Origin: Chitinophagaceae bacterium
Lineage (GTDB): Bacteria; Bacteroidota; Bacteroidia; Chitinophagales; Chitinophagaceae
Length of the DNA stretch: 64,000 nucleotides
NCBI GenBank assembly: GCA_016720825.1
Contig: JADKJV010000027.1
Coordinates: 62,001 to 126,000, forward strand
Reading direction: 5' to 3'
Shown: positions 27,410 through 39,551 of the stretch, piece after piece
Numbering within the stretch: position 1 is the first letter of the stretch
Layout: each line of letters begins with the position of its first letter
The notes under the pieces: generated by a model
What the model was told of the DNA's origin: nothing
The model's database searches: none
What the model saw: the letters and a program-made list of their open reading frames with translations, nothing else
Translations under genes and position numbers: made by a program

Positions 27410-30315
27410 TCATCCTGTTAAAGTAATAATTATTTCAATCAGTGTTCCATTGCCGGTTATTGAATTGATTTTAACCAACCCCTTCCATTTTTCTGCCCTC
27501 GAGCGGATATTTTTTAATCCATTCCTGTCAGTCACAATATCAGGGTCAAAACCTTTCCCGTCGTCCTTAATATAAAGAAATAATTTTTCGGCAACACATT
27601 TTACGCTGATCCATACGTTTCTGGCAGCGGCATGTTTAACTATATTGTTCATCGACTCCTTATAAACCAGGTATACGTCACGGCGCTGCTCCATACTGAT
27701 TTTTTTGGCGGCTATGTTATCATCCACATCCAGTTGACATGCCGTATTGCTGTCATCAAATAATTCGGCAGCGTAGCGGCGCATTCGTGATAACGTCTCT
27801 TCCATAGAGTCATTTCGGCTATTAACGCTCCAGATGATATCATTCAGTGCCTGACTCGTAGAAGTAACTTCCTCAGAGATACGTTGCAGGTATTTTTCCG
27901 CTTCTGCCGGCTGACCAAGATTTTTCCGACTGATCTCTGACAACATATTTATATTGGTAAGTGTAGTGCCAATATCATCGTGTAAATCGGAAGCAATGCT
28001 GTTTCGGACTTTTGCATTTGGAGTAGTTGCCTGATCCTGTAACGGTAAAAATATAAAACAAAAACAACACGGCAAGTCCAACCAGCGAATAGAACCACCA
28101 GGTCCGCCAACAAGGAGGCCTGATGGCGAATTCAAAAACGCAATAGCCCTATTTCCTCATTCCATCCTGTTGTCCTGACTTCAAAACGGTAACTGCCCGG
28201 TTTTAAACTTGCATATGAAACATTGTGAAGGTTAGATCCTTTGCTCCAGACCGTATCCCCGCTTCCCACTAAACGATAACTGTATAACACTTGTTTTTCA
28301 TTTATAAACCCCGGAGAGGAAAATTCGAATGCTGCCTGATTCTGATTATACTTCAATTTGAATGAAGCCCCTTTATGATATGCTTTATATTTAAAAGATG
28401 TGTCACCCAAATTAACGGCTGTGATATACACCGGAAACGGAACCGATCTTTCTGTTGCACCGTCAATTATATGAACCAACCCTTTATCAGATGTTACCCA
28501 CAGGGAATGGTCTTGCTGTGGTAATATTGAATTGATGCTTGCAAAAAAATTATTTGCACGACTAAAATTAAAAACACGATATCCATTGTCTTCAGGAATG
28601 AGTTTATCAATACCCATCACTGAACCGATCCACATAGAATGATCCGCGTCCTCAGCAATTGAACGTATCCAGTCAGATGTCATCCCCTGTGACATACCTA
28701 TACTCATCACGTCGTATTCATCGTTGTCTTTACTTGTCAAACGGCAAACACCCTGGTAACGCGTACCTACCCAGATATCCCCATGACTGTCCTCAAAAAT
28801 GCTCCGAACGCTTTTATCAGGTAACAGGTAGGAGTAGTCTTTAACAGTAATATCTATTTTATCGTTTAAAACACTATATGTAATACGGAATAATCCATTG
28901 TCCCTTGTACCTGCCCATAGATACCCTTTTTTATCAATATGCAGCAAATAAATCAGGAAAGTGAATTTATCCCCTGCAGATGATCCGTTTTTAAAACGAA
29001 CCACAAGCCCTGTCTCGGTACCTGTAAAAATAATTCCACTTGAATCCATCACAGAACAATAGATCAGCTTAGTAGGCAGACAGGTAAAACAGAGTCTGTT
29101 ATAACCCGCTTTGTAGTGTCAAATTTTCCAAGACTTTTATTGTCAGTATAAAACAAAACAGGCCGGGTATTTTGATATAGTCCGAATAAGGGAACTGATG
29201 TACAGACCGGACCGGCGAAAAAAGCCTTTTCTTGCTGTCAAATACATGTAAACCCGTCTCGGTCCTTGTCATGAACAGATCTTTGGCAAGCGGTACGAGG
29301 AGGCTGAAAACCTTCGAGATAGACCCATCATCCGTAGTATAAACACTGATACTGGTTTTTGTTACAAGTTTTGCCAGGCCCAGTGCAGTACCGATCCAGA
29401 TATTTCTTTCACTATCCTGATACAGGCATGATACAAAAGCCGATGGCAAACCATCTTTTTCAAACAAAAGTTGCCACTGACCGTTTTTTTCAACTATCAC
29501 AAGACCATGTGAAGTGGCGATCCATAAATTCCCATTGCTGTCTTCCAGCATATCATTAATAACGCTGTTTCTTAATACAGGAATATCAAATGGGGCTGGT
29601 ACCAGAGTAAAAACGGAGAAGCATTATTTTTATGCAATTCTGAAACAAGCTTTAATCCTTTATTGGTACCGACCCAAACTCTGTTGGTAAAATCCCTGTA
29701 AATCTTATTCGTTACTACTACAATAGGTTGATGAATTACGGAGGATAATCCGAGCCGCCTGTTCAATATATAAAGCGATCCACGGCTTCCTCCTATTAAA
29801 AGCGAATCATTCAGTATCGTAAGATCATTAAATGTTGAATCCGGAAATGCCTGGACCGTTTTAACCAGTTTCCCGTTTTTGATCTCGTATATGCCACTGG
29901 AATCAGTGGCTGCAAACACCCGGTGATCCTGGAGAATGCGAAACTTATTGACGATGACATTTCGAAATGCTTCATTTTTTAGCATGACATCCTCCTGTAA
30001 AACATCAACAGTTCCATTATTTTCAGCCAGGTATAATTTACCGTCTGCCGATTCGTAAATATCATTCACCATATTATGGGAAAGACCATTGGCTGTGTTA
30101 AAATTTGTGAATTTGTTGCCATCATACTTGCTCAGCCCTTCCCAGGTACCTATCCACATAAACCCCTTGCCGTCCTGGTAAATGCGGCGAATAGGATTGG
30201 AAACCAGTCCATCTTCAACAGTATATGTCTTGAAAATCAGATGCTGTGCATTTACAACTGTCCCCGGCAATAAACTGATGATAGTCAGGATCAATATGGC
30301 TAGCCGGTACTGCAC
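27410..30315 (-). pseudogene. Periplasmic-sensor histidine kinase (NarX/HisKA_3 type), about six frameshifts
   Basis: Large membrane sensor: signal sequence (start unsure; GTG 30315, open frame to 30420), two-component 'regulator propeller' repeats (DGLVSNPIRRIYQDGKGFMW, MLEDSNGNLWIATSHGLVIV, IFEDSHGDIWVGTRYQG) and a Y_Y_Y domain (YSYRLVGSGDTVW). Then come a membrane helix, HisKA_3 (IASDLHDDIGTTLTNI) and an ATPase domain (DDGKGFDPD). The reading frame is broken near 29609-29616, 29165, 29102, 28134-28138, 28047-28051 and 28010-28013. All are one-base changes at homopolymers, five deletions and one insertion. Correcting them rebuilds LLRFEFAIRPPCWRTWWFYS and RYRIRQLLQMQKVRNSIA, giving about 969 aa. 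It is either a decayed gene or a badly sequenced one. Pairs with the NarL regulator downstream. Confidence 0.75.
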
Positions 30316-30453
30316 TCGCAAGAAACAGCAAAGTAGCTTGCTGTTAACTAAAGATATACAATACAACTGAGTAATGAAAGTTATCTTCCTGCAGTAACTG
30401 GCATAAAAACTTGCCTCCAAAAAAGCTGCTGATGCAAAACAATTGTTGGATTA

Positions 30454-32294
30454 CTAACCTTTCTTTTTTTCCAGCACTTCCAGTCGTTTTATCAATACAT
30501 CTAATTGTTCCTTCAGTGTTTTATACTGCTTCTGTTGTTTACTGATCTCAGTTTTTGCTGATCAATTATATGCTGCTGCTCCTGCACCGCTTTTACCAAC
30601 GGCACCACAAACTGTTCATAACTTAACGAATAGACCTGGTGCACATTCTGCGGCGCTGCAACTCCACTGAAACTATAACCGGATGCTTTGGCCGCATCCT
30701 CCACTTCCTGCGCGAGAAAACCGCTTTGAAGCACTTTTTCATTATCATATTTACCCGGGTAATCCGGTGTTGATGCATTACCTGTTAACTTACGGATGGC
30801 TTCATTGCTCACAAAATAGGTGACAGGCCTGAGACGGGAAATAAAATCAAGCCCTTTCACATCTTCTGTAACCGTATTTTTCACTCTTGCATCCGAATAC
30901 GTAAACCAGGTAGTGCGTCCCCCTGTCCAACCCGTACTCAGGTTCCCCATAAATGCCTGGTTGCTGGCAGCGTTTAAAATGCCATCATTGCCGATACTGA
31001 TTGTATTCGATAAACTAAAATTGGGGTATGTACCTGTTTCAGCACCTATGGAAATATTATTACTGCCGGATATTAAATTACTCAACGCCCTTTTTCCTAA
31101 AGCTGTATTGGCATATCCCGAAGCGTTACCAAGCAAAGCCTGGTATCCTACTCCGGTATTATCAACCCCGGTTGTTACTGAAACCGGACTGTTGTTGCCC
31201 AGTGCTGCAAAGCCAACTGCTGTGTTTTTGCTTTCCCAGGCAATACCGCCATTGCTGAATGACTGGAGAATCATTGCATTTACGCCTATGGCTGTATTCC
31301 CGCCAGCCACAGTATTTTGACCTAAAGCCCCGTTACCCATAGCCGTATTGTTTGAGCCTGAAGTATTATTGTGCAACGCAAAAGCCCCAACTGATGTATT
31401 ATAACTCCCGCTGGTATTCAGGTACATGTTCTCAAAACCATTCGCTGTATTTACCTGACCGGTTGTATTAAACCGAAGTGATGATGCGCCGGTGGCTGTA
31501 TTATAACTGGCCGTATTAAACTGCAGCGCCCTTGCGCCCAGTGCCGTATTTGAGTCACCTGAAATATTATTAAACAGTGCATTCACCCCAAGCGCGGTGT
31601 TAAACCCCCCGTCCAGGTTCCTGTACATCGCATATCCACCCAGTGCCGTATTGGCAACGGAACTGACTGATGAATACAATGCGTGTGTCCCAACAGCAGT
31701 ATTTGAACCTAATGCGGCATTGCCGTTGTATAAATACATGGCAGAGTCACCCACAACTGTATTTTCATTGCCATCAGTATTACTGGCCAATGCTGCATTA
31801 CCCATAACTGTATTGAATATCCCTCCTGAATTATACTGACCTGCCCCCACACCCATAAAAATATTACCACTGGATGGGTGTATTTCACCTGCCTGTACAT
31901 TATTCACCCGGAACCTGAGCGCCTGTTCATCTGTTGTACCAATAAACTGTGTAGCAGGATTTGTACCACTGTTACCAGCAAGCAACCATCCGCTGCCAGC
32001 CTGGAATAAATTCATCCAGGTAGATCCATTGAAATACCAGTAAGTAGCAGTGTCTGTATCAAATACCAGCAATCCTGCAGCCGGTGCTGTAATACCAGTT
32101 CGCTGCAGCGTTGACATCCTCGGAGCCAGGAATCCTTTGCCTGTACTTTTAACATCGAGCATGGCGCTGCTGTGCGGCGCTGAACCATCGGCATTAACAC
32201 CCACACTTTGGGATAAAACCGGGTTAACCGGCATACTAACTGCTATCCAGCATATCAAGCCTGTCACTATCCTTTTCATATTAAAATGTTTCAT
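30454..32294 (-). CDS. Repeat-rich surface protein with S74 tail domain, one late frameshift
   Basis: Signal peptide (MKRIVTGLICWIAVSMPVNPVLSQ), conserved head (APHSSAMLDVKSTGKGFLAP), about 20 repeats of roughly 17 residues (NTAMGNGALGQNTVAGG), then S74 chaperone (YSDARVKNTVTEDVKGLDFI ... SGFLAQEVEDAAKASGY) and a coiled coil. The frame closes at 30513 after QQKLRSVNNRSSIKH. Adding one base to the T5 run at 30552-30556 restores TEISKQQKQYKTLKEQLDVLIKRLEVLEKKKG and a stop at 30454 (613 aa), matching the coiled-coil ends of its relatives. It is divergent from the related gene at 32444; the two share a 150-bp intergenic region. Confidence 0.8.
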
Positions 32295-32443
32295 ACCATT
32301 TATAAATTACATTGATAAAACCTGCTCTGTAATTTAATCCCTATCACAGAAAACAGCCTGTTAACGAATCAGCCATGTCTGGTAACTGCTCATTCTCACC
32401 TGCTGCAGGGTACAGAATAAGTGAACTTGAAGAAAGTTTTCCC

Positions 32444-35089
32444 ATGAAATTTCAACTTAAACCAACAGGCGTATTGCTCTGCTTTTTGCTGTTTTGCATG
32501 CTGAACAGTTTTTCACAGAGTATATCCATCAGCACCAGCGGCACACCTCCCGATCCTTCTGCCATGCTGGATGTGAAAAGCAACGATAAAGGGATGCTGA
32601 TCCCCCGCACATCTTCCACATCCAGGCTCGCTATTATAAGCCCGGCTAAAGGGTAGCTGCTGTACGACACCACAACGAGCAGCTTCTGGGTATTCAATGC
32701 ATCCGCCTGGGAAGAAATTGCCACCACCAAAAATGCCTGGTCTGTTACTGGCAATTCCGGAACGGATACCACCATTAATTTCATTGGCACCACAGACGCC
32801 ACCGATCTTTTATTCAAAGTGAATAATAACAGCCGGATGAAACTGATGCAGAATGGATCTGTTCGCCTGTATGGCGATCTGCAAAGCACCGTGATCGGTG
32901 ACAGTGCCGGCAACTTTTCAACAGGTAATGCCAATCATTTTATTGGATACCAGGCCGGATACGCTAATACAACCGGTTACCAGAATTATTTTTCAGGATA
33001 CAAGGCAGGCTTTACAAATGTTGATGGTTACAATAATCATTTTGAGGGACTGGCAGCCGGGTTTTTAAACACCAGTGGTATTGATAATTATTTCTCCGGT
33101 GTGAATGCCGGTTATTCGAATACCACGGGTTCATATAATCATTTCTCCGGATTCCTGAGCGGATTTAGTAACACTACCGGATCTTCAAACTATTTTTCAG
33201 GCCCCTGGACCGGAACATCCAACACAACCGGTTCTAATAATTATTTCTCAGGACTTCGGGCTGGCTACTCAAATACAACAGGAGTATTCAATTGCTTTGC
33301 CGGATTATTCGCAGGCGATGCCAATACGACCGGCAGCAATAATACCGCATTCGGAAATTATACATTAACCAACGACACTTCAGGAAACTACAACACAGCC
33401 ATTGGTTTTGCCGCTTTAACCCTTAATATCTCCGGTCTAAACAATACCGCTACCGGATATTCTGCTTTATACAGGAACACAATTGGCACGGGCAATACCG
33501 CCAACGGGGAAAACACTTTGTCTTATAACCTGACAGGCAATTACAACACTGCCGTCGGTAGTCATTCCCTGTATAATAATACAACAGGGGAATTCAACAC
33601 GGCTGTAGGCAGTCAGGCACTCTCAATCAATCAGACAGGCCAGTATAATACAGCAGTTGGAACGAATGCACTTACAAATAATTTTTCTGCCAATTACAAT
33701 ACAGCACTTGGCGGGTATGCATTACACTATAACGCTACAGGCACTTATAATACAGCAACAGGTTATGGAGCACTTTTCGCAAACAACACCGGCAATTGCA
33801 ATACGGCCATGGGCCATGGCGCATTATATTCCAACACAGCCAGTAACAATACAGCAGTAGGATATGGAGCACTTACTTTTAATACGCTCAGTTCTTACAA
33901 TGTTGCTGTTGGTGATTCAGCATTATTTGCCCAAACCGGGGCTTCAATTTCTAACAGTGCAGTAGGATCACACGCCATGTTCTCCAACATATCCGGAACA
34001 GGCAATTCAGTACTCGGGAATTTTGCCATGTCCAATAACCAAACGGGTTCATTCAATACCATAATTGGTCTCAACGGAATGGCGAATAATATTACGGGCA
34101 ATAACAATACGGGCCTTGGTTCGCGGAACCTGCAGTTCAATACCAGCAGTTTTAATACCGCCATCGGAACAAATGCCATGCGTTTCAACAGTATTGGCAC
34201 TGCGAATACAGCAGTAGGCTACAACGCCCTGCAAGCTGCGAATACCGGGGGTAATAATTCCGGATTGGGATCCCAGGCATTATTTTCCAATACTACAGGT
34301 ACAGACAATACAGCCATCGGGGTAAATGCCATGTTCAATAATTTATCCGGATACAATAATACCGTAGTTGGCCGTCAGGGATTAAATAATAATACAGCCG
34401 GTGTACAAAACACAGCCATTGGTGTAAGTGCCTTGTTTAATAACACCAATAACGAAAATGTTGCTGTCGGTCTGGCAGCACTCGCTTTCAACATTACCGG
34501 CAGCCAGAACACATCTATCGGCACAGGGGCAGATGTCAGTTTTTCAAACCTGTTTAACGCCACTGCCATAGGCTATAACTCAAGAACAGATGACTTTGCA
34601 CGTGTATGGGTGGGCAATACACTCATCAATTCCATTGGCGGACAAAAAGGCTGGACCACTTTTTCAGATGGACGTTACAAAAAAAACATACAGGAAGATA
34701 TCAAAGGCCTTGAATTCATAAGGCTACTCAGGCCGGTCAGTTATACAATTGACATAGATGAACTGGAAAACCACTATAACCCGGCTCAACTGGATTCAGT
34801 TAAATTGACTGAGCCAAACTGGATAAAAGAAAGCAAAGCACGTGTTACACTTACCCGCGAATCAGGCTTCATTGCGCAGGAAGTGGAAAAAGCAGCCATC
34901 CAATCCGGCTTTACTTTCAGTGGTGTGGATAAGCCTATCGGGCAAAATGCGCTGTATGGCTTGCGGTATGGAGACTTTACCGTTCCCCTGGTAAAAGCCG
35001 TCCAGGAACAGCAAACTATGATCGAAGACCTCAGTCGCCAACTGATTGAATTAAAAAAACAACTCGAAATACTGCAGCAGAAAAAATAA
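32444..35089 (+). pseudogene. Large 17-residue-repeat surface protein with S74 tail, in-frame TAG
   Basis: The reading frame from ATG 32444 (signal MKFQLKPTGVLLCFLLFCML) to 35089 covers 881 codons and is interrupted only by TAG at 32654-32656. In the relatives this codon is a hydrophobic residue (AKGLILYD versus AKG-stop-LLYD); TTG to TAG is one change. The repeat region contains two classes in register: eight NYFSGxxAGxxNTTGxx repeats followed by about 20 NTAIGxxALxxNxxGxx repeats, each 17 residues (51 bp). The end is an S74 chaperone (FSDGRYKKNIQEDIKGLEFI...SGFIAQEVEKA) and coiled coil (DLSRQLIELKKQLEILQ). An internal restart near 32819 would lack a signal peptide, so I call it disrupted unless the TAG is an error. 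Confidence 0.78.
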
Positions 35090-35176
35090 ATCTTTTTCAA
35101 AACCACCATTTTCATCCGGGTATAGCATTCAATATGCGGCCGGGTAAATCCTGTTAATTTCAGGTATCTTTAAAAT

Positions 35177-38100
35177 ATGCGGCAGTACAGGTACATCATA
35201 TTTCTTTTTATAAGCATAACCACAGTCCTGTCTGCTTATGCCCAGCAACATCTATCTTATTATTTCCGCCGGATTACTCATGCCGACGGATTACTCCATA
35301 ACCAGGTTTTTGGCATCACACAGGACAAGAAGGGGTTTCTATGGATAGCCACCACCAACGGACTGCAACGGTATGATGGCTCCCGTTTTTTCTGGTACCC
35401 GGATTTCCTCTGCAACCCCTATGATGAAGTAACATACCGTTCTGGAGTTTATGCTGACCAGGAAAAAGACCTGCTTTGGATTCAGAAAAATAATAAAATT
35501 GAGACGCTCGATCTAAAAAACAACATCTTCAAAATAACTGATCTCATTAAAACGCAGGAACAACTTGCAAAGGAAACCAGCCCCGCCGCACGAATCCCGC
35601 TGCTTCCCGATAATCATACCATGTATGTGTTCGATACCAGCATCCAAAAATACATGCCCTACAATACTTCTGTAATGCCGGCAAATGCGCACCAGTCAAG
35701 CCTGATTGCTGCTGACAGCAGTTCCGGTTACAGCTGGACATTAATTACCCGAAGCCTTTATGTGTTTGACCGGCATGGCCGGCCTGTTGCCTGGTCAGGA
35801 TTTAATCCTATACACCATCCACTGCTGGACAAAAACCTGTTTGGCATCGGGGAAAAAATCCCGCATCAAATTTTAATTGACAGTAAAAAAAATATATGGA
35901 TCAGCACCTGGGGAGATGAATTATACCAGTACCATGCGGCTACAAACCAGGTCAGGCAGTATTCTATCAAAGCCATCAAACAAATTGAAGACGGCGGCCG
36001 GACGGTTACTGATTTACCACAGGTAAACTGCATGCTCGAGGATAACCATCATGTAATCTGGATAGGCACACTAAAAGCCGGCCTGCTCAGGTATAATCCC
36101 GACAAAGACAATTTCGACTACAGCCTGATTAATGAATCAAACCCGGCAGGTAATCTGCGGGAATATAATATCTACAGTCTTTCACAGGACCGCGAAGAAA
36201 ACATATGGATATCCACAGATAATGGTATCTGCATGTTCAATCCTTACCAGCAATATTTCTCATTTACCCATCATGAAGAAAACAATCCTGCCTCTATACT
36301 TAAAAACGAAATCCAGTGTGTGTACCAGGCACCAAACGGGGATATTTTTCTAGGGACATGGGGTGGCGGATTTGCTGTGTATGACAGCCATTTCAATTTT
36401 AAAAAGAACGTTTCTTATACCGGAAATCCAGAAATCAATTTTGTGTGGAGCTTTGCGCCAAATGGCCCTGACAATATTTGGCTCGGGTCGCAGCATGGCT
36501 GGCTGACCAATTACAATATCCTTACCGGTCAAATGGAAACAGTACATCCGCCTGAACTTGAAAATTCCACGATACGCTGTATTGCCATTGATCGGGATGG
36601 CAACCTGTATATGGGTTTACATAATGGAAAAACCGTTGTACGTCAGAAAAAAAACGGGAAGTTCATTCCCTTCCGTCCTGGCGTACATGATGATCCGCTT
36701 CTTACATCACCTGTAATTAATATTTTTATTGATCGTGAAAATAAGTGCTGGGTCAGTACAGAAACCGGGTTAAAAGAATTTGACGCTGCTGCCGCTGGTT
36801 ATGTAAACAACTGGCAGCCCGATTCAACCAATCCAAAAAGTATCGCCGGTAAAACCTGCCACGGCATTGAGGAGTACAATGACAGCATCCTGCTGGTAGG
36901 GACCATTTACGGCGGTTTGAATTTTTTCAATAAGCATACAAAATCATTCACACACATGGGCATTGCCGATGGCCTTCCATCCGGTACTGTTTATGCAGTA
37001 AAAAAAGATGCAACAGGCAATATCTGGCTCACAACAGAATACAATCTCTGCAGGCTGAATCTTACCGATCATACTGTCAGTACATACAGCCTGGAGAATG
37101 GTTCTATCAACGCTTCCATTACTTCAGGAATACTATATCCGCTGCAAAACGGGGATTGGGTTACTTTCACAAATGCAGAAGCCATCCGCTTTACGCCGGA
37201 AAAACTAAGTGCCATACGGCCATTCCTTTCAAAAGTTGAAATAACCAGTTTTAAAATTTATAACAAACCAGTAGTTGTAGACTCATTGCTGTCAGCCGGT
37301 TTACCAATCCGTCTGACTTACAAGCAAAACTTTTTTACCATTGAATTTTCTTCCCTCAGCTACAGTGAACTGCAGCCCACAGGTTTTTTACAGGCTGTCG
37401 GATATTGACGGCGATTGGGTAAATGGCGGCTCTAACAGGCTGGCCAATTACACTGACCTGAAACCCGGTGAATACCTGTTTGAAGTAAAAGCCGAAAACG
37501 GCGGCAACAGCAGTCCTGTAACTTCATTCAGGATTATCATCAAACCTCCCTACTGGCAAACCACCTGGTATAAAGCTTGCCTGGATAATTGTAATTGCCG
37601 GTCTGATTTATGCCTTTACCAAATGGCGCATCAAGAGCATCCGCAAGGAAGAAAAAAGCAAAAGGAAATTCACCCGCGAACTGGCCAATATGGAAATGAA
37701 AGCCCTTCGGAGCCAGATGAACCCGCATTTTATTTTCAACTGCATCAACAGTATTGATGCGCTGATCCAGAGTAATGATAAATACCACGCCACTGTTTAC
37801 CTGAATAAATTCGCCAAACTGATCCGGAATATCCTCGACAGCTCCAAACAAAACACCATCTCACTTAACCAGGACCTGGAAGCACTGAAATTATATATTG
37901 AACTGGAACAGCTCAGGCATGAAAATAAATTCACTGCATCCGTTACGGCTGAAGAATCAGTATTACAGGAAGATTATAAAGTCCCTCCCCTGATTATACA
38001 ACCCTTTGTTGAAAACGCAATCATCCATGGAATCCGCCACCGGCCCGGGAACGGCGGGATACTGACTATTACCGTGAGCAGACAGGGCGAATACCTGCAA

Positions 38101-38310
38101 TACCTGATAGAAGATAACGGCGTTGGCCGCGATTATGTAAAAAGCAGGATCCGGAGGGAAAACCAGTCTTATGGAATCGATATGAGCAATGACCGTGTAA
38201 AACTGTTCAACAATGAAGCCACCGCTTCTGTGCATATAACCGACCTCTTTAACAACGGGCAACCAGCCGGCACACGGGTGGAAGTGCTTTTAAAAATACA
38301 ATCATGCTGA
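35177..38310 (+). pseudogene. LytS-type sensor histidine kinase with regulator propeller, two frameshifts
   Basis: Signal peptide ends SAYAQQ. The periplasmic propeller has repeated motifs (GITQDKKGFLWIATTNGLQR, MLEDNHHVIWIGTLKAGL, LSQDREENIWISTDNGI). A Y_Y_Y domain, a membrane segment (LAWIIVIAGLIYAF after correction), a His_kinase domain (MKALRSQMNPHFIFNCINSI, phospho-His in NPHFIFN) and an ATPase (VENAIIHGIRHR, DNGVGRD) follow. The frame is broken twice by one extra base: T6 at 37384-37389 (corrected QPTGFYRLSDIDGDW) and AAA at 37572-37574 (corrected WYKLAWIIVIAG). Corrected length is about 1043 aa. The 3' end overlaps the LytTR regulator gene by 7 nt, so they form one operon. Confidence 0.8.
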
Positions 38311-39046
38311 AAGCCATTATCATTGACGACGAACAGAAAGGCCGTATGGCACTCAAACAAAAATTGCATGACTACTGCAGTAATGTACAGGTAATCGGCG
38401 AAGCGGAAAATGGCGAAACAGGCATTGACCTGATCAACCGCCTTGAACCGGATATCGTTTTCCTGGATATTGAAATGCCACGCATGGATGGATTTGAAAT
38501 GCTGCACCTGCTGCCGGAGAAAAATTTCAACCTGATTTTTACAACAGCCTATGACCAGTATGCCATCAAAGCCATCAAGTATTCAGCGTTTGATTACCTG
38601 CTGAAACCGATTGACATTGACGAACTGAAATCCACTGTTTCCAGGATCACACCGCTTACCAAAACCAGACTGGCCATAAACTCGAAACCCTGGAACAGAA
38701 CCTGCTGAGTAAATCCGGTTTTAAAAAAATTGCCATCCCCACACTGGAAGGACTTCTTTTTTTCAATGCAGACGATATTATCCATCTCGAAGCAAACAGC
38801 AACTACACCACATTGCATTTTACCAATCACCCCAAACTCACTGCCAGTAAAACACTGAAAGATTTTGAAGAATTACTGACCGACGATATTTTTTTCAGGC
38901 CACACCACTCCCATATCATTAACCTGAAATACATAAAACGCTATATTAAAGGTGATGGCGGACAGATTGAGATGCAAAACGGGCATATTGTCATCGTGTC
39001 CAGGAGAAAGAAAGAAGAATTCCTGCGACTGATTGGCCATAGCTGA
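38304..39046 (+). pseudogene. LytTR-family response regulator, one frameshift in the linker
   Basis: Receiver domain residues 1-120: acidic pair in IIIDDEQ, phospho-Asp55 in VFLDIEMP, Lys in YLLKPIDIDEL. The LytTR DNA-binding domain follows (IAIPTLEGLLFFNADDIIHL, FFRPHHSHIINLKYIKRYI, ending LRLIGHS). The frame breaks at the A4 run 38661-38664: restoring one A gives LTKNQTGHKLETLEQNLLSK and a 247-aa protein of usual length. Without it the receiver domain is made alone with a nonsense tail. The kinase partner is the overlapping upstream gene. Confidence 0.85.
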
Positions 39047-39189
39047 ATCTTACAGACAACCAGTTCAACCATTTACATATCCAATTATTAACACTTCAGT
39101 CAGCACAGCGTCATTCCTTTCCCCGATCGCCGGAACTGGCATGGATATTTCATGTTAATTAAGTCAACTAACACTAAAATGCATGTCTA

Positions 39190-39477
39190 ATGAAAATCTT
39201 TGATAAGGGTCCTTTCATACTTGGCGTACTGGCGGTTATTTGCTGGGGACTCAGCTTTCAATTCCGCTCCGGCGAAACAACATTTAATCCGGCACTGACA
39301 ATCACCGGTCTGATACTATCAGGTCTGTACTGGTTCTGGATGATCTATATTATCGGAAGTTCCAGCCATCTGGAAAAGGACCAGAAAACATTCTGGCTCA
39401 TGGCAATATCTGTCCCATTCTTCGGCGCATTCATTTACCAGTTGCTTCACCAGGTAAAAAATAAAATTATCTCCTGA
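39190..39477 (+). CDS. Small membrane protein of unknown function
   Basis: A protein of 95 aa with three hydrophobic segments: ILGVLAVICWGLSF, ALTITGLILSGLYWFWMIYII and FWLMAISVPFFGAFIYQLL. A charged loop (GSSSHLEKDQK) separates the last two. The pattern resembles short PLDc_N-like membrane proteins, but no family was recognised with confidence. It is 143 nt after the LytTR gene and is followed by a bidirectional terminator. Confidence 0.6.
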   Translation: MKIFDKGPFILGVLAVICWGLSFQFRSGETTFNPALTITGLILSGLYWFWMIYIIGSSSHLEKDQKTFWLMAISVPFFGAFIYQLLHQVKNKIIS

Positions 39478-39487
39478 TGTTGAATAC

Positions 39488-39523
39488 AAAAGCCCGGATT
39501 GAAAAATCGAATTCCGGGCTTTT
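39488..39523. terminator. Bidirectional intrinsic terminator
   Basis: Stem AAAAGCCCGG / CCGGGCTTTT extended by ATT/AAT with one bulge, loop GAAAAATCG. It is placed between convergent genes (small membrane protein ending at 39477 and Crp-family gene ending at 39552), so it serves both strands. Confidence 0.8.
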
Positions 39524-39551
39524 GCTGTTAAACTACTATAGCACTCTTTCT

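Noticed and set aside
32375..32443. Upstream start for the large repeat protein
   Set aside because: The signal peptide begins at ATG 32444; the extra residues before it are not signal-like.
21173..35089. CRISPR-like periodic 51-bp repeats
   Set aside because: The period comes from degenerate 17-codon protein repeats in frame; the DNA units are not identical and there are no spacers or cas genes.
37341..38310. Programmed frameshifting in the sensor kinases
   Set aside because: The breaks differ in direction and position and lack conserved slippery-site plus stem-loop arrangement; several occur in one gene.
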